DNA of 64,000 bases from JAJFKX01 sp965230265 (GTDB taxonomy: Bacteria; Pseudomonadota; Gammaproteobacteria; Xanthomonadales; Wenzhouxiangellaceae): contig OZ245999.1 of NCBI GenBank assembly GCA_965230265.1, forward strand, positions 1,116,001-1,180,000. Reading direction: 5' to 3'. Both the position numbers and the translations under genes were made by a program. This document shows positions 51,655 to 61,167 of this stretch, in pieces. Every line of letters starts with the position of its first letter. Position 1 is the first letter of the stretch. Under the pieces are notes generated by a model. It was given only the letters and a program-made list of their open reading frames with translations. It searched no databases and was not told where the DNA came from.

Positions 51655-53778
51655 CTACCAGATTTTTACCCGATTCTCTGGTTTGGTGTACATCTGATCA
51701 TCCGGGTTAATTTCAAAAGCTTCGTAGAACTCGGGCATATTGGTAACAATGCCGTTTACCCGGAATTTGCTGGGCGAGTGTGGATCGACATTTAGCCGGC
51801 GCTTGAGTTCTTCATCACGATAAATACGCTGCCAGACCTGTGCCCAGCCCAGGAAAAAACGCTGTTGTCCGGTCAGACCATCAATCACAGGTGAAGGCTG
51901 GCCATTAAGTGATTCTTGCCAGGCTTTATAGGCAATGCTAAGGCCGCCCAAATCACCGATATTCTCACCCAGTGTCAGTTCGCCATTGACATATTCACCA
52001 TCAATGGCTTCGTATCCTGCATATTGATCAACCAATTGCTGGGTACGGTTCTGGAACTCCTGGCGATCCTGATCAGTCCACCAGTTACGCAGGTTACCGT
52101 CACCATCTGATTTACTGCCTTGATCATCAAAGCCATGGCCCATTTCGTGGCCAATGACAGCACCAATACCACCATAGTTGACCGCATCATCTGCATATAA
52201 ATTGAAGAAAGGAGGCTGCAGAATAGCAGCAGGGAATACGATCTCATTCATGGGGGGGTTGTAGTAGGCATTAACCGTTTGTGGCGTCATAAACCATTCA
52301 TTGCGGTCAATGGGGCTACCCAATTTGGCCAGGTCCAGTTGATAGTCGAAGCGAGTACCATTCTTGATATTGTCGACCAGGTTATCGGGGCTGATGACTA
52401 ACTGAGTGTAATCACGCCATACATCCGGGTATCCAATTTTGGGTTTAAATTTGTTCAGTTTATCCAGCGCCTGGAGTTTGGTGTCTTCACCCATCCAATC
52501 AAGCCCGATGATGGAATTTCGATATGCTTCGCGTAGATTTTCGACCAAAGCGACCATGCGTTGTTTTGCTTCTGACTGGAAGTGTCGGTCAACATAGATT
52601 TGCCCGAGAAGTTCGCCCATATTTTCATCAAGACTTTCAATGGCGCGTTTCCAGCGGGGGCGCTGTTGATCAATACCCTGCAGGCCTTTGCTTTGAAAAG
52701 CAAAATCAGCTTCGACAAAAGGCTCACTAAGATAAGCGGCGTATTCATCCAGCAACTTGAATTTCAGGTAGGCTTTCCAGGTTTCCAATGAGTGGTTTTC
52801 AATGATTCCGGGCAGTGCCTGAATGTAATCAGGTTGGCGTACTATCACTGAGTTCTGAGGTGGGATTTGTGCCGCGCCAAATAATGCCAGCCAGTCAAAA
52901 CCGGGTGACATTTCCTGCAGTTCGGCAAAACTGAATTTATTGTAAGTTTTGTCACGATCACGATTATCCACTCGGCTCCAATGATTTTCGGCCAGTTCGG
53001 TTTCCAATGCCAAAATGGCATCGGCGCTGTCTGCAGGGTTGCTTTGCCCGGTTAATTCAAACAGTGTTTTGACGTGTTGTTTCAATAGTTCACGGGCATT
53101 GGCAAAGCGTTCGTTATCTTCCAGATAGTAATCTCTATCCGGCAAGGTCAGGCCTGATTGGGTCAGGTATAAGGCATATTGCGTGGCTTGTTTGGAGTCC
53201 TGATTAACGAAGGTTACGACTGGTTGATTGATACGCAGGGTGCGCAATTTCCCCATTGCCGAGAATAAAGTTTGTTTGCTGTTGATTGCATCCAGAGCTG
53301 TCAGCTCTTGGGCCAATGGTTCATAGCCTTTGGCATTGGCTGATGCCTCATTCATATACGCAAGGTAAAAATCGCGGATTTTTTGCTCGGCCGAACCTGG
53401 CTTTACGTTGTTTTGACTGCTGACTTCTTCAATGATGGTTTTCAGATTGGCTTCGGCTTCATCGGCTAAAACGGTAAAGCTGCCATAGTTGGATTTATCG
53501 GCTGGTATTTCAGTATTTTTCAGCCATTCGCCATTTGCGTAAGTAAAAAAATCTTCACCTGGTTTGACTGATTGGTCAATCGCATTCAGCATAATCCCCG
53601 ATAGTAGTGGGTCATCAGCGGTTTGCTGATCTGATGATGGGCTGGCATCGGTTGGGTTAACAGCCTCATTACTGGGCGCTGGATTGGAGTGGTCTGCAGT
53701 ATGCTGCTCACATCCGGCCATCATCAACAGCATGATCAGACATGGCAGCAATAAAGCTGCTGTTAATCTAGCTTTCAT
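51655..53778 (-). CDS. M13-family metallopeptidase, lipoprotein (paralogue)
   Basis: 707 residues, AAGGA 8 bases upstream. Lipobox MMAGC (Cys ~22). VIGHEMGHGFDDQG is the zinc site, GENIGDLGG the third ligand, and NAYYNPPMNEI the substrate-binding motif. It shares the whole layout and many blocks (ILQPPFF) with the M13 enzyme at 31283-33391, so the two are duplicates or long-kept paralogues. Periplasmic or surface oligopeptide degradation is the expected role. Confidence 0.93.
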   Translation of the reverse strand: MKARLTAALLLPCLIMLLMMAGCEQHTADHSNPAPSNEAVNPTDASPSSDQQTADDPLLSGIMLNAIDQSVKPGEDFFTYANGEWLKNTEIPADKSNYGSFTVLADEAEANLKTIIEEVSSQNNVKPGSAEQKIRDFYLAYMNEASANAKGYEPLAQELTALDAINSKQTLFSAMGKLRTLRINQPVVTFVNQDSKQATQYALYLTQSGLTLPDRDYYLEDNERFANARELLKQHVKTLFELTGQSNPADSADAILALETELAENHWSRVDNRDRDKTYNKFSFAELQEMSPGFDWLALFGAAQIPPQNSVIVRQPDYIQALPGIIENHSLETWKAYLKFKLLDEYAAYLSEPFVEADFAFQSKGLQGIDQQRPRWKRAIESLDENMGELLGQIYVDRHFQSEAKQRMVALVENLREAYRNSIIGLDWMGEDTKLQALDKLNKFKPKIGYPDVWRDYTQLVISPDNLVDNIKNGTRFDYQLDLAKLGSPIDRNEWFMTPQTVNAYYNPPMNEIVFPAAILQPPFFNLYADDAVNYGGIGAVIGHEMGHGFDDQGSKSDGDGNLRNWWTDQDRQEFQNRTQQLVDQYAGYEAIDGEYVNGELTLGENIGDLGGLSIAYKAWQESLNGQPSPVIDGLTGQQRFFLGWAQVWQRIYRDEELKRRLNVDPHSPSKFRVNGIVTNMPEFYEAFEINPDDQMYTKPENRVKIW

Positions 53779-53846
53779 TACGGGGTCCTTGCTTTAAATA
53801 ACAGCCCCAATAGTACACTGCCATGCAAGAAAATGATTTATTCTAG

Positions 53847-53874
53847 CTTGAAAACCTGCAATTTGATCCTATCT
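53847..53874 (+). promoter_or_regulatory. Sigma32-like promoter for hsp20
   Basis: CTTGAAA (53847-53853), 13-base spacer, TCCTATCT (53867-53874), 6 of 7 informative bases of the sigma32 -10 pattern. Lies 89 bases before the Hsp20 start. Confidence 0.65.
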
Positions 53875-53962
53875 TTTGTGATGTAGTCGCTGATTAGGGC
53901 TACCAATTTGGCCATTTGGCAAATTGAAACTTTAAACCTATTGCTTTTTGGAGGATATGGTT

Positions 53963-54433
53963 ATGACAACTTTTGATTTTTCCCCTTTGTTTCGCACCGC
54001 GATTGGCTTCGATCGTTTGGCTAACCAGTTAAACAGTGCTGTTAGCAATGATTCTGGTGGTTACCCCCCGTATAACATCGAAGTTCGCGACGAAAATGCC
54101 TATCGAATTACTATGGCTGTAGCTGGCTTTGCCGAGTCTGAGCTGGAAATCATCAGTGAACAAAATGTGTTGAAGGTCTCTGGAAGACAGGCAGACAGTG
54201 ATGATGATGGACATGAGTATTTATACCGTGGCATCGCCAATCGTGCTTTTGAGCGTCGTTTCCAGTTGGCTGAACATGTACTTGTCAATGGTGCCCGTTT
54301 GGAAAATGGCTTATTGCATATTGATTTGGTTCGTGAAGTACCCGAGGCAATGAAACCTCGTCAGATTGAGATTCAATCTACCAGTGGTGCTCGGATGATA
54401 AAAGGTGAATCACAGTCAGTAAAAGCTGCCTGA
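53963..54433 (+). CDS. Small heat-shock protein (Hsp20/IbpA type)
   Basis: 156 residues from ATG 53963; GGAGG 8 bases upstream makes this start better than 53957. Alpha-crystallin domain ~35-125 (YNIEVRDENAYRITMAVAGF ... ANRAFERRFQLAEHV), ending before a flexible Ser/Lys tail. Holdase chaperone that keeps unfolding proteins soluble. The sigma32-like promoter upstream and the terminator downstream make it a single-gene heat-shock unit. Confidence 0.94.
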   Translation: MTTFDFSPLFRTAIGFDRLANQLNSAVSNDSGGYPPYNIEVRDENAYRITMAVAGFAESELEIISEQNVLKVSGRQADSDDDGHEYLYRGIANRAFERRFQLAEHVLVNGARLENGLLHIDLVREVPEAMKPRQIEIQSTSGARMIKGESQSVKAA

Positions 54434-54455
54434 TTGATTGAATATAATGCGATAC

Positions 54456-54482
54456 AAAGGGCGCCCACAGGGCGCCCTTTTT
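54456..54482 (+). terminator. Terminator after hsp20
   Basis: AAAGGGCGCCC/GGGCGCCCTTT stem of 11 bp, 3-base loop, followed by T5. Confidence 0.92.
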
Positions 54483-54726
54483 GTTGGTAAAGCAAATATT
54501 TTTAAGCAAATTGTTACGCCTGGCTGCAACACTTCTGTGATCAAGGTGAGCGGTGAGCAGCCCTAATCAAATTTTTCCACAATGCACTGTGAATAAGTCA
54601 CAAATCTGTTCAAACAATCACTTGAGATGCACTGCGTACGGTATGTGCCTTGTGGGTATTTCCCAGAGAACAAGAAAACCACTCAGGGCTGTCAATCAGA
54701 TGGCAAAACTCGCATAATGCAGCCCC

Positions 54727-55485
54727 ATGAATGGGCTTTGGATATTTCTGCACCGTATCTGGCTATTGCTGGTTTTTGTTCCCTGGTTATTGCTGGTAAC
54801 CATACTGGCAGTGCTGGGGGTGTTCACCTTTCGATTTCTAGCAGGTAGAAGGGCAGCGACCAGAATTGTCATTTTTCGCTGGGCACGCTGTTTATCATGG
54901 CTGTTGCCCTTGCGCGTCAATGTCACGGGCAAGCAACACATAGACCCTAAGCAAGCCTATGTGGTGGTCGCAAATCACTTAAGCATGCTGGATATTTTGG
55001 CAATCCTGGGTTGGTCAGGCTTAGAGTTGCGCTGGGTGCTCAAACGCGAACTAAGACATTTGCCTTTGATTGGTTGGGGGTGTCAGGTTATGGGGTATGT
55101 GTTTGTTGATCGCAGTAATCGGGATCTGGCTATTCAGGCAATTAATAAAGCCACTGCCAAATTGGAACCTGGCGAAGGTATGATGTTCTTTCCCGAAGGT
55201 ACCCGCAGTAAGCAGGGTGAGCTATTGCCGTTTAAAATGGGCGCTTTTAAAACCGCTATCACTCAACAAATGCCGATACTGCCCATTGCCATCAAAGAGA
55301 CCTATGAGTTGATGCCCTCAGGCGCTTTATTACCTAGAGCGGGTCGAGCATCAATCCATATCCAACAACCTATTCCGACGAAAGGTTTACGCAAAAACGA
55401 TGCAGCAAAAGTGGCCAAACTGGCCAGACAAGTAATTGGCCAGGCAATTGGTCAGGCAGATGCTAAGCAGGAAGAGGGTCACTAA
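54727..55485 (+). CDS. plsC: 1-acyl-sn-glycerol-3-phosphate acyltransferase
   Basis: 252 residues. N-terminal membrane helices (~8-45), then the acyltransferase motifs NHLSMLDI (HX4D) and FPEGTRSKQG, with KMGAFK. Second acylation step of phospholipid synthesis at the inner membrane. The ribosome site is poor. It is followed after 2 bases by the rhomboid gene; plus-strand genes continue to pepN. Confidence 0.92.
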   Translation: MNGLWIFLHRIWLLLVFVPWLLLVTILAVLGVFTFRFLAGRRAATRIVIFRWARCLSWLLPLRVNVTGKQHIDPKQAYVVVANHLSMLDILAILGWSGLELRWVLKRELRHLPLIGWGCQVMGYVFVDRSNRDLAIQAINKATAKLEPGEGMMFFPEGTRSKQGELLPFKMGAFKTAITQQMPILPIAIKETYELMPSGALLPRAGRASIHIQQPIPTKGLRKNDAAKVAKLARQVIGQAIGQADAKQEEGH

Positions 55486-55487
55486 AG

Positions 55488-56180
55488 ATGCGGGTGGAAA
55501 TACCTGATCCAGAATACACCAGCTCACCCCGGGCGAGGCGTAACTTTATGACCGCAGTCCGTGTCAGTACTGGCTTTGTGGTGTTGATTTGGGTGGTATT
55601 TGTACTGGATCGCTTATTGGGTTTGGATCTATACCGATTTGGCCTATTGCCGCAAACCAAATCGGGGCTGACTGGCTTGGTTATGACGCCTTTGTTGCAT
55701 GCTTCTTGGCAGCATTTGTTGTCCAACACTTTACCGGTATTGGTGGCTGGAACTGCCATTTTATTTTTATACCCCAATTCGGCTATTCGGGTTATTCCTG
55801 TGATTTACTTTGGCAGCTCGCTGGTGGTGTGGGTGTTCGGCCGTCCGGATGTACATATTGGTGCCAGTGGTTTGATTTATGGTTTGCTGGCGTATGTTTT
55901 TGTTGGTGGAATTATGCGCCGTGATATGCGCTCGATTGGCGTATCATTATTGATCTGGTTTCTGTATGGGTCACTATTGTCAGGTTTGGTGCCTCGTTCG
56001 GGGCCGGTATCCTGGGAGCTGCATCTTTCCGGATTTGTATTGGGTGTCGTCCTGTCGATTATGTACCGTCAATGGGATCGCCCGCCGACCAAGCGTTATG
56101 CCTGGGAGGATGAGAACGATGATGAGCGATCACCAGATGAACTTTCATCACCTGACAGTGATTCGCGCTCTGGCTTATAG
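55488..56180 (+). CDS. Rhomboid-family intramembrane serine protease
   Basis: 230 residues. About six membrane helices. GASGLIYG holds the catalytic Ser (~125) and HLSGF the catalytic His (~187); LLHASWQHLLSN carries the family's conserved His/Asn. Cleaves membrane proteins within the bilayer. The C-terminal ~35 residues are a polar Asp/Ser/Glu-rich tail. Coupled closely to plsC. Confidence 0.92.
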   Translation: MRVEIPDPEYTSSPRARRNFMTAVRVSTGFVVLIWVVFVLDRLLGLDLYRFGLLPQTKSGLTGLVMTPLLHASWQHLLSNTLPVLVAGTAILFLYPNSAIRVIPVIYFGSSLVVWVFGRPDVHIGASGLIYGLLAYVFVGGIMRRDMRSIGVSLLIWFLYGSLLSGLVPRSGPVSWELHLSGFVLGVVLSIMYRQWDRPPTKRYAWEDENDDERSPDELSSPDSDSRSGL

Positions 56181-56237
56181 TCAATTGCAGTGGCCAGTGA
56201 CCATTCACCTAGATGATGATTGAGAGAGTCTATCGGT

Positions 56238-57149
56238 TTGAATAAGCAACTGCATATTTTGGGCGCAGGGCGTGCCGGTATGACACTGGCGCGGGCCTGG
56301 CATGATGCTGATCTGATCGATATTGGCTTGATTATGAACCGCAGCCTGGAATCAGCAGAACAGGCAAGCCAAAATATTGGTGCGGGTGTGCCAACCATTG
56401 ATTGGGTACCGGCTTTTCAAAAGCTTGCTGAGAAGTCTGTCGATCAACAACACTGGGTGATGCTGGCGGTGCCCGATGGTGATCTGTTGGATGTTGCCGG
56501 TAAGCTGGCTGATTGGTTAGAAGGCATACAGCAACCGGCGTTGGTGTTTCATATCAGTGGACAGCTGGATAATCAGGTATTGTCTGCTTTGGCAAAGCGG
56601 GGCATTGCTATTGCATCGGCACATCCAATATTGGCATTTGCCCAGCCAGAAACCGCTTTGCAACAATTACATGGTAGCTACTGCATGATCAGTGCCAATG
56701 TAGGTGCTATTGGTGATGAATTAGAAGCCTTATTCAGCGGGATTGGAATGCATTGTCTGCAGGCACCTGCTGATCTGGATAAAGCGGCTTATCATGCTGC
56801 CATGGTGTGCGCCAGTAATTTCACCTGTGCATTGCAATACCTTGCCGGGCAGTTGGCAGAGCAGGCCGGGTTAAGTGCCGAGGATTCAAGGCAATTATTG
56901 GTTGATCTTTCTCAGAAAAGTTTATCGGCTGTTCAGCAACACGGTGCGTTACAAGCTTTAACCGGCCCTGTTGAACGTGGTGACACACAGGCCACCGGGC
57001 GACTGTTAAAATCCATTGACCAACTGCCTGAGCAACAAGCTGCAGCTCTGAACAGTGTGGCAGCCATTGTTGTAGAAATGGCGGAAAACAAAAACAGTAT
57101 CAGTCAGGCACAGGCGATAGCTCTGCGCCAGCTATTAGATCAACAGTAA
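56238..57149 (+). CDS. DUF2520/Rossmann-like domain protein
   Basis: 303 residues if the TTG at 56238 is used; a TTG at 56220 is in frame with weaker context (both uncertain). N-terminal nucleotide-binding fold LHILGAGRAGMTLARAW, then SAHPILAFA and a C-terminal helical DUF2520 domain with KAAYHAAMVCASNFT. Similar in plan to ketopantoate-reductase/F420-type oxidoreductases; substrate unknown. Located between rhomboid and pepN on the same strand. Confidence 0.82.
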   Translation: MNKQLHILGAGRAGMTLARAWHDADLIDIGLIMNRSLESAEQASQNIGAGVPTIDWVPAFQKLAEKSVDQQHWVMLAVPDGDLLDVAGKLADWLEGIQQPALVFHISGQLDNQVLSALAKRGIAIASAHPILAFAQPETALQQLHGSYCMISANVGAIGDELEALFSGIGMHCLQAPADLDKAAYHAAMVCASNFTCALQYLAGQLAEQAGLSAEDSRQLLVDLSQKSLSAVQQHGALQALTGPVERGDTQATGRLLKSIDQLPEQQAAALNSVAAIVVEMAENKNSISQAQAIALRQLLDQQ

Positions 57150-57173
57150 ATATCAATCATCACCAGGATACGC

Positions 57174-59837
57174 ATGAAAGAAGGTCAACCACAAAAGCAT
57201 CCGATTCGCCGCAATGATTATCAGCCACCTGAATTTTTGGTGGATGAGTTGCAATTGGAAGTCGTGATTGATCCGCAACGCACTGTTGTCAGCAGCCGCT
57301 TTGAGGTGCGCCGCAATTCAACAGCACAGACTGCTAATCAAGGCATTAGGCTTGATGGTGTTGATCTGGAGTTATTGTCATTGCGCCTGGATGGCAGCGT
57401 GCTGGGTGAGCAGCAATACACTGTCGCTGAAGAATGTTTAATCATTCCTGATATTGGTGAGCGTGCATTGTTGGAAATTCAGGTGGCCATTGAACCTGCC
57501 CATAACACTGCGTTGGAAGGTTTGTACGTCTCGGGTAATTTTCTATTGACGCAGTGCGAACCTGAGGGATTTCGCAAGATTACCTATTTTTTGGATCGCC
57601 CGGATGTGATGTGTCGCTATCAAGTAAGCATCGAAGCGGATCAGGCGCATTACCCGGTGTTGCTATGCAATGGTAACCAAACCCATCATGAACAGTTAGA
57701 CGGCAATCGTCACCGGGTAAGCTGGAATGATCCATTCCCCAAGCCCAGTTATTTATTTGCTTTGGTTGCTGGTGATCTGGCCTATGTTGATGAGTATTTC
57801 ACTACCGTCAATGGACGCAGAGTGTTGTTACGTTTTGTGGTAGAGCATGGCAGTGAAGCACACTGCCACTATGCCATGCAATCGCTTAAAAATGCGATGC
57901 GTTGGGATGAGCAGCGTTTTGATCTGGAATACGACCTGGATATTTACCATGTGGTGGTCACTCATGATTTCAACATGGGAGCAATGGAAAACAAAAGCCT
58001 GAATATCTTTAACTCACGCTATGTGCTGGCTGATCAGGACACTGCCACTGATGCTGATTTTCAGGCGGTTGAGGGTGTGATTGGCCATGAGTACTTCCAT
58101 AACTGGACAGGTAACCGTGTGACTTGTCGTGACTGGTTTCAATTAACCTTGAAAGAGGGCTTAACCGTATTTCGTGACCAGGAGTTTTCTGCCGATATGC
58201 AATCATCGGCGGTGGAGCGAATCAATAATGTTCGCGGTCTGCGGGCACATCAATTTGCGGAAGATGATGGTCCGATGGCACACCCCATTCGTCCTGATGA
58301 ATATTTGGAAATCAATAATTTTTATACCGCAACGGTCTATCAAAAAGGTGCGGAAATAATTCGTATGTATCAAACCCTGTTGGGCCGGGATGGTTTCCGT
58401 AAGGGCATGGATTCGTATTTCCAGCGACACGATGGGCAGGCAGTGACCTGTGATGATTTTCTGGCAGCCATGGCCGATGCCAATGATGCTGATTTAAGTC
58501 AATTTGGTCGTTGGTATAGCCAGGTTGGTACCCCAGAAGTTTACGCCGATTTGCAATATGATGAGCAGGCACAATCCTGCACATTAAAGCTTAGACAGCA
58601 ACACCGCGACCCTGAAGCCGAACCTTTATTGATACCGATTGCAATGGGTTTGCTGGATAACCAGGGCAATGATTTGCCATTGCAAGGGGATGCTATAAGT
58701 ACCCCGGGCGAAAAAAACACTGTGTTGCACTTCACTGAAGTGGATCAGCAGTTTGTATTTACAGGTATCCCTGAAAAACCTCTGGCGTCGCTGCTGCGTG
58801 GCTTTTCGGCACCGGTCAAGCTGCATATCAACAACAATCGAACTGATCTTGCACGACAAATGGCGCACGACAGCGATAGTTTTAATCGCTGGGATGCTGC
58901 TGAACGCTTGCAGCTGGACATTCTTAAGGAGATGTTTGATGGCCAGGTGAATGGTAAAAAGGTTCAGGTAGACGGTATTTATATACAGGCTTTGCACCGT
59001 ATTGTGGAAGACCAACGGCTGGACCCTGCTTTGGCGGCACTTGCGCTGTCGCCGGTTGATGAGGATTATCTGGAGCAGCAGTTAAGTGAGATTGACGTTG
59101 ACGCTGTGCATGCAGCCATCAAAGGTTTTGCCAGTCAATTAACCATTCAAACAGAGACCAGGCAGATGATGATCGATCGCATGCATCAAGCAGCAGAGGC
59201 GACCAGACAGTGGTCACTGGATACTGCTGGGATTGGTCAGCGTAAATTACATAACGTGCTGTTGGGCTATCTGATGCAGTGTTCAGATAAGCAGTTAGAA
59301 GCTGAGATGACCGCTTATTGTCAGCAGCGCTACTTTACGGCTGACAATATGACCAACCGCCTGGTGACGTTGCGATTATTGGTAGAGTCCGATTCCGGGC
59401 TGGGTGAGCAGTGTCTGGCAGATTTTGCTGAACGTTACAAAGACAACCCATTGGTGATGGATAAGTGGTTTACCATTCAGGCTGTACGCCATCATTTGCC
59501 GGTCGCTGAACTTGAGCGTTTAATGCAACACCCGGCATTCAGTATCAAAAACCCCAATAAAGTGCGTTCGGTTATTGGTGCTTTTGCACATGGCAATGCG
59601 ACCGGCTTTCATGCAGCTGATGGCAGTGGTTATGGTTTTATTGCTGATCAGATTATTAATCTCAACCGTTTAAACCCACAAATTGCGGCTCGTCTGGCCG
59701 GCGCTTTTAATCGTTGGCGGCATTACACCAAAGACCGCCAACAGGCGATGCACCAGCAATTGCAAAGAATTGCCGGCACAAAAAAATTATCTCCGGATGT
59801 GTTTGAAGTGGTATCCAATGCGCTGAACAAAGGATAG
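57174..59837 (+). CDS. pepN: Aminopeptidase N
   Basis: 887 residues, full length for the bacterial M1 type. GAMEN substrate motif and zinc site VIGHEYFHNWTGNRVT with the third ligand Glu in LKEGLTVF, followed by the long C-terminal helical domain. Removes N-terminal residues from peptides in the cytoplasm. Confidence 0.97.
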   Translation: MKEGQPQKHPIRRNDYQPPEFLVDELQLEVVIDPQRTVVSSRFEVRRNSTAQTANQGIRLDGVDLELLSLRLDGSVLGEQQYTVAEECLIIPDIGERALLEIQVAIEPAHNTALEGLYVSGNFLLTQCEPEGFRKITYFLDRPDVMCRYQVSIEADQAHYPVLLCNGNQTHHEQLDGNRHRVSWNDPFPKPSYLFALVAGDLAYVDEYFTTVNGRRVLLRFVVEHGSEAHCHYAMQSLKNAMRWDEQRFDLEYDLDIYHVVVTHDFNMGAMENKSLNIFNSRYVLADQDTATDADFQAVEGVIGHEYFHNWTGNRVTCRDWFQLTLKEGLTVFRDQEFSADMQSSAVERINNVRGLRAHQFAEDDGPMAHPIRPDEYLEINNFYTATVYQKGAEIIRMYQTLLGRDGFRKGMDSYFQRHDGQAVTCDDFLAAMADANDADLSQFGRWYSQVGTPEVYADLQYDEQAQSCTLKLRQQHRDPEAEPLLIPIAMGLLDNQGNDLPLQGDAISTPGEKNTVLHFTEVDQQFVFTGIPEKPLASLLRGFSAPVKLHINNNRTDLARQMAHDSDSFNRWDAAERLQLDILKEMFDGQVNGKKVQVDGIYIQALHRIVEDQRLDPALAALALSPVDEDYLEQQLSEIDVDAVHAAIKGFASQLTIQTETRQMMIDRMHQAAEATRQWSLDTAGIGQRKLHNVLLGYLMQCSDKQLEAEMTAYCQQRYFTADNMTNRLVTLRLLVESDSGLGEQCLADFAERYKDNPLVMDKWFTIQAVRHHLPVAELERLMQHPAFSIKNPNKVRSVIGAFAHGNATGFHAADGSGYGFIADQIINLNRLNPQIAARLAGAFNRWRHYTKDRQQAMHQQLQRIAGTKKLSPDVFEVVSNALNKG

Positions 59838-59850
59838 CCTGATACCTATA

Positions 59851-60078
59851 TCAATCGATAGTCTTGTTATCGTCCATTTGGTTAATGGCCTTCACCAATA
59901 GCTCACGCTCCAGTGTGGCATCTTGTCGGGTGGGGTATTTAAACGGCAAACGCATATCTGTCATCCGCAGATTAAACTGAAACCCTTCTTCATCCTTTGC
60001 AGTAAACACAGGCGTGACCATCATAATGTGCCGCAGCGATAGTGTATAACCTTGTAATTCGTAAGTATTTTTAGCCAT
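59851..60078 (-). CDS. Small hypothetical protein
   Basis: 75 residues, AAGGA 11 bases upstream of the ATG. Beta-rich N-terminal half (YTLSLRHIMMVTPVFTAKDEEGF) and a helical C-terminus. It follows the DMT transporter gene by 20 bases on the same strand, so the two probably share an mRNA. No family recognised. Confidence 0.55.
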   Translation of the reverse strand: MAKNTYELQGYTLSLRHIMMVTPVFTAKDEEGFQFNLRMTDMRLPFKYPTRQDATLERELLVKAINQMDDNKTID

Positions 60079-60098
60079 TGGTTTGTGTGTCCTTAAAA

Positions 60099-61115
60099 TT
60101 AATCTCTTGATGGGCTGTGTGTTATAGCCGATGGTTTGGGTTTCATACGACGCTGACGGCCAGCCAAACTGGTGATCATGGAACCTGCTACGACCATAAC
60201 AGCTGCGATAAGACTCAACATGTCCAGCCTTTCTGGGGGAACAAGGTCAGGCGTTATTACTGATACTGTAAAAATAACACCAATTGTTGCCAAAGGGGTA
60301 ATCGCGATGACAGCGCTGACCCGAGAGGCTTGCCAATGATGCATGGCCTCGCCAAATGCACCGTAGGCAATCAGTGTGTTTAAACCACAAAATATCAACC
60401 ATAGCCAGGCTGAGGCATCCAGTATCATCAGGTTGGGAAACTCAGCCATTGGCAACATCAGTACAGTTGCACAGCAATAGATAAACAACATGATTTGCAT
60501 GGAGTTCATATGACGCATCAATTGCTTTTGAACCAGTGCATAAACTGCCCAGGTTATCGCGGCCAGCACGACCAGCACCACACCGAGTATATATTTGTCG
60601 TTACCGCCCAGCACGGCCAGCTGGTTGCGAAAAAACAGCAATAAGCCAGAAATTAAGATCAAAAACCCAACCCACTGCCGACCATTATAACGTTCCCCAA
60701 AAAACACCATGCCACCCAAAGCCAGAAATAGAGGAGCCAGTTGAATCAATACCTGAGAATTGGCTGGGGTGGTGTAGTCCAGGCCAATCAGATAAAAAAT
60801 GTAGTTGCCACTGAGCATCAATGCGGCCACCAGCAGACCTGGCCAGTAACGTTTAACCAATTGCCACCAGGATGGTTTGGCATTGGCTGATAGTTGCCCA
60901 CGAAAACCGAGCCAGCCGCCCAATAGCAAGGCAGCAATGAACATTCGAAACCAGGTGACGGTCCAGGCGTCCAGTGTTTGCAAAGTCACTGCCAGCGCCA
61001 AAGGCAGGGTTGCCCAGGTGATTACAGTGATCAGTGAGTACAGCAGGCCGACATACCATGCACTGCCAGTGATTTCATTGGTAGCGCCAGTAGCAGTACC
61101 AGGGGTCTCGGACAT
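60099..61115 (-). CDS. DMT-superfamily (EamA) permease
   Basis: 338 residues. Ten predicted membrane helices in two EamA repeats (~20-160 and ~175-310), with SWLYWF-type aromatic and Gly-rich helices (WAVYALVQKQ, AYGAFGEAMHHW). Probable metabolite exporter; substrate unknown. A GGAAG stretch precedes the start. Basic cytoplasmic tail. Confidence 0.88.
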   Translation of the reverse strand: MSETPGTATGATNEITGSAWYVGLLYSLITVITWATLPLALAVTLQTLDAWTVTWFRMFIAALLLGGWLGFRGQLSANAKPSWWQLVKRYWPGLLVAALMLSGNYIFYLIGLDYTTPANSQVLIQLAPLFLALGGMVFFGERYNGRQWVGFLILISGLLLFFRNQLAVLGGNDKYILGVVLVVLAAITWAVYALVQKQLMRHMNSMQIMLFIYCCATVLMLPMAEFPNLMILDASAWLWLIFCGLNTLIAYGAFGEAMHHWQASRVSAVIAITPLATIGVIFTVSVITPDLVPPERLDMLSLIAAVMVVAGSMITSLAGRQRRMKPKPSAITHSPSRD

Positions 61116-61167
61116 AAGGCTTCCAGATTCAGCTTCGGTTTAGGAAAAGTGGTGCATTATCCGACAC

